Assembly: GCA_013204355.1 (NCBI GenBank)
Contig: JABMOA010000064.1
Span: 1-22,073 of the forward strand
Source of the DNA: Candidatus Woesearchaeota archaeon
GTDB taxonomy: Archaea > Nanobdellota > Nanobdellia > Woesearchaeales > GW2011-AR9
Direction: 5' to 3'
DNA length: 22,073 nucleotides
The stretch's first letter is position 1; each line of letters begins with the position of its first letter. Below the pieces are notes generated by a model. That model did not search any database. It was not told the DNA's origin and saw only the letters and a program-made list of their open reading frames with translations. A program made the translations under genes and the position numbers. This document shows, one piece after another, positions 17,023-22,073 of this stretch.

Positions 17023-17832
17023 CTATTCAACATCAATACGCATGGTTTCTGTTGTCATGAATCCATCTACAACGACACATGTTTGTGGTTCAAAGAATGC
17101 GTATTCATAAGTATCGCCATTATAGAATTTTTCACTTTTCATTTTTGCACAACTTCGTGTTCCAATAACCATTGCACCAACTTTTCCACGTACATTTTTG
17201 AACACAACAGATTCTCCAACACCAATCTTTAATGTTTTTGGGCTAAATCCTGCTTTAGTCATTTCTACTATGTTTTCTTCAATATTAACTTCTTGAATAT
17301 CTTTAACAACTTCTGTTTTCTTTTCTTCTACTTTAGGTTCTTCCTTAAGGTCTTCTTTAGGTTGACTTTCAACGCCTTCTGTTTTTACAGTTGATTCTTC
17401 AGATCCAAAGGATGCAAGAAGGTTCACAAAGAATGATGATACGCCGAATTTTAATTTTTTAAAGAATCCGACTGCCTCGTAAGTTACTTCTTTTGTTTCA
17501 ATGCCTTCTTTTAAAAAAAGCATGGAGTTGGATGATGAAGCCATCTTTTTTATGAATGCTTCTGAAACGTAAATATTTAAACTTGGTTTTGTGACTGCTG
17601 TTGTAGTTACTTGAGTTACTTTCCCACTTTCTGTTACAAGGCCAATCACAAGTTCTGTATCTTTAATATTGATGTTGATCTGTTCATCACCAAATAATTT
17701 GTCAAATGGTTTTGGAATTTCTTGTCCTTCAAAATCAGCTTCAATTGTGCTAAGTTCTGCATCTAAACTTGCAGCAGAAATAGATGTAGATAGTAGTAAT
17801 AGTATTGCTAATAATGTTAAATATTTTCTCAT
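17023..17832 (-). CDS. Exported protein with degenerate cupredoxin-like domain
   Basis: The 269-aa exported protein has a signal peptide at residues 1-21 (MRKYLTLLAILLLLSTSISA, then A). Residues about 25-145 form a mixed alpha/beta domain faintly like SCP2-type folds. A highly charged Glu/Lys linker runs from 148 to 182. Residues about 183-269 resemble a cupredoxin (AGFSPKTLKIGVGESVVFKN). The copper site seems lost: no His follows the VVFKN strand, and the Cys252 loop (TCVVVDGFM) lacks its His. Cys228 and Cys252 probably form a disulfide. ATG 17832 is chosen over an upstream in-frame start at 18015 because of a strong Shine-Dalgarno (AGGAGGGA, 17837-17844) and the signal peptide; the extension would read through an inverted repeat. 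Function is unknown, probably structural or ligand-binding outside the membrane. Confidence 0.82.
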   Translation of the reverse strand: MRKYLTLLAILLLLSTSISAASLDAELSTIEADFEGQEIPKPFDKLFGDEQININIKDTELVIGLVTESGKVTQVTTTAVTKPSLNIYVSEAFIKKMASSSNSMLFLKEGIETKEVTYEAVGFFKKLKFGVSSFFVNLLASFGSEESTVKTEGVESQPKEDLKEEPKVEEKKTEVVKDIQEVNIEENIVEMTKAGFSPKTLKIGVGESVVFKNVRGKVGAMVIGTRSCAKMKSEKFYNGDTYEYAFFEPQTCVVVDGFMTTETMRIDVE

Positions 17833-17836
17833 TGTA

Positions 17837-17844
17837 TCCCTCCT
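17837..17844 (-). promoter_or_regulatory. Strong Shine-Dalgarno that sets the start at 17832
   Basis: AGGAGGGA on the minus strand lies a few bases before ATG 17832. It is the best ribosome-binding site seen here, in contrast to the leaderless neighbours, and rules against the 61-codon upstream extension. Confidence 0.8.
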
Positions 17845-17897
17845 AATGTATGTTAAATAAAATGGTTCTATTAAAAGGTTGTGGAAAAGAATGACGC

Positions 17898-18008
17898 TGT
17901 CCAGAAAGTCATAAAAGTGTATACTACGTGCCGGCACACCGATTTTTTCTTGAGAAAGAAAAAATGTGCCTATTGCAGGTAGTATACAAAATAGGGACTT
18001 TCTGGACA
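17898..18008. repeat. 111-bp imperfect inverted repeat (hairpin or MITE-like)
   Basis: Four nested complementary blocks are visible: TGTCCAGAAAGTC (17898-17910) with GACTTTCTGGACA (17996-18008); GTATACTAC (17919-17927) with GTAGTATAC (17979-17987); GGCACA (17933-17938) with TGTGCC (17965-17970); and ATTTTTTCTT (17942-17951) with AAGAAAAAAT (17956-17965), leaving a 4-nt GAGA loop. The perfect 13-bp ends resemble terminal inverted repeats. No target-site duplication is obvious. It lies between two co-oriented genes, so it could also be a structured RNA or a transcription barrier. Confidence 0.85.
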
Positions 18009-18028
18009 TCGCCAAAAGAATAGAAGGA

Positions 18029-18724
18029 TTAATTCTTTTTATGATTAAGTACGTTGTCTTTCAATGTTGCTTTTGATTTTGTTAGAAGTGATTCTATTTC
18101 TTTCTTAATTCTATGTTTTACATTAAAATCTGTAATCTTAGTAACTTTTTTAATTTTTGAAAATAATGCTTGATAATCTGTTACTGATAAATTTAATACT
18201 TGTTCCTTTAAATTTAAAATTGTGAAGGGTAATTTTCTTATTGTTAACCAAATCGCAATAAATACAAACCCACTAAATACAGGTATTTCAAATACTTCTG
18301 GAATTTTAATTAATGATTCAAGATGTAATATTGATGGAAATGCAAAAAAGTAAAATAATACAACTAATATTATCCAATAAAATGAATGAAGAATATCTAT
18401 ATGTCCTCCAAGGTGATAAGTCGTTTTTGAATAATCCCATAATTTTACTTTTAAAACTTTTTCAGAATAAATGCCACCAATATATTCTACTAAGATCATA
18501 GAAATAGATGCAATAAGAATTAATGGAATGATGGAGAGATTACTAAATAAATTTAACATGAAAATTAAAATGATACCCCCAAATCCATAAATGGGACAAA
18601 ATGGGCCTTTAAAATATCCAGCGTTAGTTAATTTTTTATCAACAATTGTTCTGTATCCTGAATCTAAAATCCATCCAATAAATGAAAAGATTAAAAATTC
18701 AAGAACGATTGTTGTAAATGGCAT
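18029..18724 (-). CDS. CmpB-family (PF06541) integral membrane protein
   Basis: The 231-aa membrane protein has about five hydrophobic segments in the first 160 residues. It shows the hallmarks of the putative ABC-transporter type IV (CmpB, formerly DUF1113) family: FIGWILDSGYRT, NAGYFKGPFCPIYGFGG, EYIGGIYSEK, KLWDYSK and HLGGHIDILHSFYW. The family is best known from Firmicutes and its biochemical role is not established. The last 60-70 residues are a basic, probably cytoplasmic helical tail (DYQALFSKIKKVTKI). The start at 18724 is supported by a TATA box centred 26.5 nt upstream that abuts the rtcB stop codon. Confidence 0.82.
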   Translation of the reverse strand: MPFTTIVLEFLIFSFIGWILDSGYRTIVDKKLTNAGYFKGPFCPIYGFGGIILIFMLNLFSNLSIIPLILIASISMILVEYIGGIYSEKVLKVKLWDYSKTTYHLGGHIDILHSFYWIILVVLFYFFAFPSILHLESLIKIPEVFEIPVFSGFVFIAIWLTIRKLPFTILNLKEQVLNLSVTDYQALFSKIKKVTKITDFNVKHRIKKEIESLLTKSKATLKDNVLNHKKN

Positions 18725-18745
18725 ATGAATTAAAAAGAATCTTGG

Positions 18746-18755
18746 TTTATATATT
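18746..18755 (-). promoter_or_regulatory. TATA box of the CmpB-family gene
   Basis: AATATATAAA on the minus strand is centred 26.5 nt before ATG 18724. It touches the last base of the rtcB stop codon, so the two genes are closely packed but separately promoted. Confidence 0.65.
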
Positions 18756-20275
18756 TACCCTTTCACATTCCCAATCGGTTTCAATGCAACAACTCTTCGT
18801 GTGATGCCCGCTGCTTCCAAAGAATCTACAACGGTTTCAATATCTTTGTAGGCTTTTCCAGCTTCTTCTGCTAATCCTTTCATGGATGTGCCATGGACAT
18901 AAATTCCACGTTTCTCCATATCTTTTTGAAGAGCTGCTCCATCAATATCTCGGATTGCTGCTGCACGTGACATTGTTCGTCCAGCACCGTGCGCTGTGGA
19001 TGCAAACGTTTCATCTGCACCATCAGTTCCTACTAAAAGATATGATCCTGTTTCCATGGAGCCACCAAGAATTACTGGTTGTCCTACTTTTTTATATGCT
19101 TTTGGAAGTTCAGCGTGCCTTGATGGTCCAAAGGCACGTGTTGCACCTTTACGATGTACAAGAAGTTCTTTTTCTACACCATCTACTTTATGCATTTCTA
19201 ATTTTGCAATATTGTGTGCGACGTCATAAACAAGTTCCATTTCCATTTCTTCAGCTGTCTTTCCAAAAATTTGTGCAAAGACTTCACGAATTCTATGTGT
19301 AATTACTTGACGATTTGCAAATGCCATATTTGCAGCACATGCCATTGCTTTAAAATAATCCTGTCCTTCAGGAGAGTTGAATGGTGCACATGCTAATTCT
19401 CTATCAAGAATTTCAATCCCATATTTTGGCATGACATCAAGGAATGTACGAAGGTAATCTGTTCCAATTTGATGGCCAAATCCACGACTACCACAATGAA
19501 CCATGATAACAACTTGTCCTGGTCCTGTAATGCCAAATGCTTTTGCTGCTTTTTCGTCAAAAATGTTTCCTTCCTTAACTACTTGTATTTCTAAATAATG
19601 ATTTCCACTTCCTAATGTTCCAATTTGATTGAATCCACGCGCAATTGCTTTGTCAGAAACTTTTGTAATATCTGCTTGTGGGATACATCCATGTGATTCA
19701 ATGTTTTCTACATCTGATGGCCATCCTAATCCTTTGTCAACAGCCCATTGTGCGCCTTTAAGCATAACGTCTTTGAATTCTTCTTTATCTATTTGAACAA
19801 ATCCTTTACATCCAACACCTGCTGGTACTTTTTTATATAAAGTGTCAACAAGTTCTTTGATTTTTGGCATGACTTCATCTACGTGTAGATTAGTTCTGAT
19901 AAGTCTCATTCCACAATTAATATCAAATCCGATGCCACCTGGTGATATAATACCACCTTTAGCTGGATCAAATGCAGCAACGCCACCGATTGGAAAACCA
20001 TATCCCCAGTGACCATCTGCCATACAGAACGCATATCGTTGGATTCCAGGAAGTGTTGCAACATTTGTAATCTGATTAAATACTCCTTCATCCATTGAAG
20101 CCATTAATTCTTTATTCGCAATAATACGCGCAGGAACTTGCATGCCTTTTTTGTATGATGTTGGAATTTCAATAGTTACATCATCTATTTGTATTGCTTG
20201 TGGAGGAGGACCCAATGTACGTTCTTTGAACTGGGTGAAAGGTTTTTTAGGTTTATCTGCGTTTGTAGGATTCAT
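18755..20275 (-). CDS. rtcB: RtcB tRNA-splicing / RNA repair ligase
   Basis: The 506-aa GTP- and Mn-dependent RNA ligase joins 2',3'-cyclic phosphate (or 3'-phosphate) ends to 5'-OH ends and in archaea seals tRNA exons after intron removal. The metal site and nucleophile are intact: Asp118 and Cys121 (GGIGFDINCGMRL), His226 (LGSGNHYLEI), His260 (VMVHCGSRGFGHQIG), His354 (YDVAHNIAKLE) and the guanylylated His429 (STAHGAGRTMSR), matching Asp95, Cys98, His203, His234, His329 and His404 of the Pyrococcus enzyme. About 20 extra residues at the N-terminus (KPKKPFTQFKERTLGPPP) explain the length compared with about 480. The Archease cofactor gene is not in the window. A leaderless promoter precedes it. 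Confidence 0.98.
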   Translation of the reverse strand: MNPTNADKPKKPFTQFKERTLGPPPQAIQIDDVTIEIPTSYKKGMQVPARIIANKELMASMDEGVFNQITNVATLPGIQRYAFCMADGHWGYGFPIGGVAAFDPAKGGIISPGGIGFDINCGMRLIRTNLHVDEVMPKIKELVDTLYKKVPAGVGCKGFVQIDKEEFKDVMLKGAQWAVDKGLGWPSDVENIESHGCIPQADITKVSDKAIARGFNQIGTLGSGNHYLEIQVVKEGNIFDEKAAKAFGITGPGQVVIMVHCGSRGFGHQIGTDYLRTFLDVMPKYGIEILDRELACAPFNSPEGQDYFKAMACAANMAFANRQVITHRIREVFAQIFGKTAEEMEMELVYDVAHNIAKLEMHKVDGVEKELLVHRKGATRAFGPSRHAELPKAYKKVGQPVILGGSMETGSYLLVGTDGADETFASTAHGAGRTMSRAAAIRDIDGAALQKDMEKRGIYVHGTSMKGLAEEAGKAYKDIETVVDSLEAAGITRRVVALKPIGNVKG

Positions 20276-20296
20276 AAAATTGAACTTGGTTAGAAG

Positions 20297-20306
20297 ATTT
20301 ATAAAA
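20297..20306 (-). promoter_or_regulatory. TATA box of rtcB
   Basis: TTTTATAAAT on the minus strand is centred 26.5 nt before ATG 20275, predicting a leaderless transcript and supporting this start. Confidence 0.7.
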
Positions 20307-20375
20307 GTATCGTGTATATTGAATTGATTTTAGTTCAAAGATTATTATATACCTCTTAATTCTTAAGAAGGTTAA

Positions 20376-21554
20376 TCATATTATCCCAAATAAATTTTGA
20401 GGTTTAGTAGAGATTATATTTCTATGATGAAGATTGTAAAATGTCGTTAAATCTCCTATGTCCTTGCCTTCAAATAAAGCATTATAAATTTTACTTTTAT
20501 AATCGGCAAAATCACCTGGATGTTTAAATGCAAAAGGTTTCAATTCATGTTCATATGTTTGTATTAAATGATCTGCAAAAGGAAATAAAATTTCTTTATC
20601 AGAATCACTCATTGGTTCAACAAGAGATTTTCTCGCTAAATTAACAACATGCCTATCTTCTTCTGAGGTTGTAACATCATTAACTGCTACAGGTGATAAC
20701 CTCCAATATCCATCTAGTGACCCATTAAAATGAATTATTCGTCCACAAGCAGAATGATATTGACCTGTTTCTGAGGAAAGTATTGGTTTACTTTGTCTAA
20801 ATTCCTGAAATAATCCAACAGATTTTTGTGCATCTTCTCCAAAAAAAGAGGGGTCATGAGCTGCAAGAAAATAATTATTTATTGAAGTCATGATTGTTCG
20901 AAAAGATTTCTTCATGATTTTATTATTAATTAACTTTACCTTGTCTTTGTCTAAGATTATTACACCATTTCCTTGTGCACCAATATTAGGTTTATACAAA
21001 AATTTATTTACTCCTTTTTCTTCCATTTCTACTAAAAATTTGTCTAATACTTCATGATTATTTCCAATGTATGCTGTTGTAGGAATATTAGTGGTAATAT
21101 CTGTTCCTGTTAAAAGAAGCTGTTGTAATATTTTTGCAGAGGAAAAGCATTCTAGAAAAAGTGGGTTTGTTATAGTAGTGTGATGTCCATGATAAATTAG
21201 TTGATCTAATCCAGTACCAAAAATAATTCCATGATTATCTTCTCTAACTACTTTAGGATCTCTTAAACGCATTGATGAACAGCCAATAGTTTCAACTCCT
21301 TTCTTTTCCAACTTACTTTTAATATTCTTACGTCTGACATCAGCTAAAGGTCTATTCATAAGAACAATTGGTTTTCCCTCAGAAGCTACTATCAGTTTAT
21401 CTACTAAAGTTTCAATCAAATTATCATAAGTACCTAAAAGTTTAAATCCTTTCATACCAGAATGAATACCATTAATTTCATAGCAGAGAGGTACACCTGT
21501 GTGATTCTCAATTGCCACATCCACACCATAAAAATTATTGTTGAAAATACCCAT
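20376..21554 (-). CDS. ATP-grasp-like enzyme of unknown substrate
   Basis: The 392-aa cytoplasmic protein has a central ATP-grasp-like core. It contains FLYKPNIGAQGNGVIILDKD (residues 185-204, nucleotide-binding Lys188 and glycine-rich loop), then GLFQEFRQSKPI (248-257, the adenine-contact strand with Glu251), then YHSACGRIIHFNG and YWRLSPV (266-288, core strands). ATP-grasp enzymes join a carboxylate to an amine or thiol through an acyl phosphate; the substrate is not evident. The N-terminus is unusual: VAIENHTGVPLCYEINGIHS looks like a ligand-binding lobe and does not match a family I can name. The start at 21554 is chosen over an in-frame upstream start at 21641 because a TATA box lies between them, centred 26.5 nt before this ATG. 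It is a single-gene unit divergent from the SEC59-like gene. Confidence 0.7.
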   Translation of the reverse strand: MGIFNNNFYGVDVAIENHTGVPLCYEINGIHSGMKGFKLLGTYDNLIETLVDKLIVASEGKPIVLMNRPLADVRRKNIKSKLEKKGVETIGCSSMRLRDPKVVREDNHGIIFGTGLDQLIYHGHHTTITNPLFLECFSSAKILQQLLLTGTDITTNIPTTAYIGNNHEVLDKFLVEMEEKGVNKFLYKPNIGAQGNGVIILDKDKVKLINNKIMKKSFRTIMTSINNYFLAAHDPSFFGEDAQKSVGLFQEFRQSKPILSSETGQYHSACGRIIHFNGSLDGYWRLSPVAVNDVTTSEEDRHVVNLARKSLVEPMSDSDKEILFPFADHLIQTYEHELKPFAFKHPGDFADYKSKIYNALFEGKDIGDLTTFYNLHHRNIISTKPQNLFGII

Positions 21555-21575
21555 AATTATAAAATAATAGAATTG

Positions 21576-21585
21576 GTTTATAAAT
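21576..21585 (-). promoter_or_regulatory. TATA box of the ATP-grasp-like gene
   Basis: ATTTATAAAC on the minus strand is centred 26.5 nt before ATG 21554. It lies inside the frame extension reaching 21641, which argues against the longer protein. Confidence 0.7.
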
Positions 21586-21672
21586 CTTTCTTCTTTGTTG
21601 TCCCTTTGAAGTAGTGTGTCTTTTTGTCCTTGTGTCCACACTTAATCAAAGAGCCATATTTTCTTCCACAAT

Positions 21673-21682
21673 CCTTATAATA
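21673..21682 (+). promoter_or_regulatory. TATA-like box of the SEC59-like gene
   Basis: CCTTATAATA is centred about 26 nt before ATG 21703 on the plus strand, consistent with a leaderless transcript. Confidence 0.5.
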
Positions 21683-21702
21683 AACCAACCTAAATTACAC
21701 CT

Positions 21703-22073
21703 ATGTTAACACAACGTGAATTTGGAAGGCAGATCATTCATATGTTAATGGGATTTGTAATTGTTGCGTTGATTCATTTTAATATATTTACTTCACGAAT
21801 TTTATTTTTATGTATCATTATTGGAATCTTGTTGAGTTTCATTTGTAAATATACTAGGATCCCAATTATTTCTAAATTTCTTGATTGGTTTGAACGTGAT
21901 TCTGCAACGTTTCCTGGTAAGGGTATGATTTTCTTTTTTATTGGGACGTTGTTAGTTGTAAAATTATTTCCAAAAGATATTGCGCTTGCATCTGTGATGG
22001 TTCTTGCAATGGGGGATTCATGGAGTCATATTATTGGTGCTAGGATTGGAAAGATAAAGAATATCTTTAATGG
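21703..22073 (+). CDS. SEC59/dolichol-kinase-like membrane enzyme, 3' end cut off
   Basis: The first 123 codons of this gene run into the right edge with no stop, so it is partial. The sequence fits the SEC59/DGK1/phytol kinase/CdsA-related superfamily: REFGRQIIHMLMGF at the N-terminus with its conserved His, then DWFERDSATFPGKGMIFFFI, then ALASVMVLAMGDSWSHIIG-x-IGK, the CTP-binding signature of CTP-dependent lipid kinases. At least three hydrophobic segments are visible. In archaea such enzymes are thought to phosphorylate polyprenols or act on isoprenoid lipid precursors; the exact substrate cannot be told. It is transcribed divergently from the ATP-grasp-like gene. Confidence 0.85.
   Translation, partial: MLTQREFGRQIIHMLMGFVIVALIHFNIFTSRILFLCIIIGILLSFICKYTRIPIISKFLDWFERDSATFPGKGMIFFFIGTLLVVKLFPKDIALASVMVLAMGDSWSHIIGARIGKIKNIFN

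Noticed and set aside
17833..18015. 61-codon N-terminal extension of the cupredoxin-like protein
   Set aside because: The extension is coded by the inverted repeat and precedes both a strong Shine-Dalgarno and a clean signal peptide start at 17832.
18886..19396. Several plus-strand frames opposite rtcB
   Set aside because: All are antisense shadows of an intact, highly conserved gene and show no domain or promoter of their own.
21555..21641. 29-codon N-terminal extension of the ATP-grasp-like protein
   Set aside because: The TATA box for the gene lies inside it, and the extension sequence is polar and unlike the rest of the protein.

Overview
The window looks like chromosome from a low-GC archaeon, most likely of the DPANN group (Woesearchaeota/Pacearchaeota-like). 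The case rests on four things. The genes include archaeal-style MetG, RtcB, VapBC and a membrane-bound SEC59-type kinase. Nearly every transcription unit starts with a TATA-like box centred about 26 nt upstream of the start codon (leaderless transcripts). A very large secreted protein carries a prepilin-like N-terminus (KKG/QVTVF). The very large, Cys-containing secreted proteins resemble ones I recall from DPANN genomes. The lineage is an inference; no rRNA or tRNA gene was seen in the window.

Left part (1-9314, all minus strand): a surface-protein cluster. In transcription order it holds a 780-aa pilin-like membrane-anchored protein, a 1049-aa secreted Ig-like protein with a conserved-looking hydrophobic C-terminal part, a 455-aa AlbA_2/Schlafen-type regulator with a tandem GLVD repeat and a winged helix, and a secreted protein of at least 783 aa that runs off the left edge. 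The last two overlap by ATGA, so a predicted cytoplasmic regulator appears translationally coupled to a secreted protein. This is the best candidate in the window for an undescribed system.

Middle (9327-15653): a VapBC toxin-antitoxin pair, metG, then the only complete plus-strand genes: a cytoplasmic coiled-coil protein and an exported protein with a thermolysin-like HExxH-x19-E pattern (putative zincin). Convergent to these is a two-gene unit of a minimal DegT-like PLP protein and a double zinc-ribbon protein.

Right part (15850-22073): an M50 intramembrane protease with CBS domains, an exported protein with a cupredoxin-like domain that seems to have lost its copper ligands, a CmpB-family membrane protein, RtcB RNA ligase, an ATP-grasp-like enzyme, and the start of a SEC59/dolichol-kinase-like integral membrane enzyme cut by the right edge.

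Coding density is high. No gene-free stretch exceeds 300 bases. The two largest gaps, each 196 bp, both hold unusual structure: a GC-rich fold-prone segment (about 15715-15840) and a 111-bp imperfect inverted repeat (17898-18008). No CRISPR array, complete insertion sequence, tRNA or rRNA gene was found.
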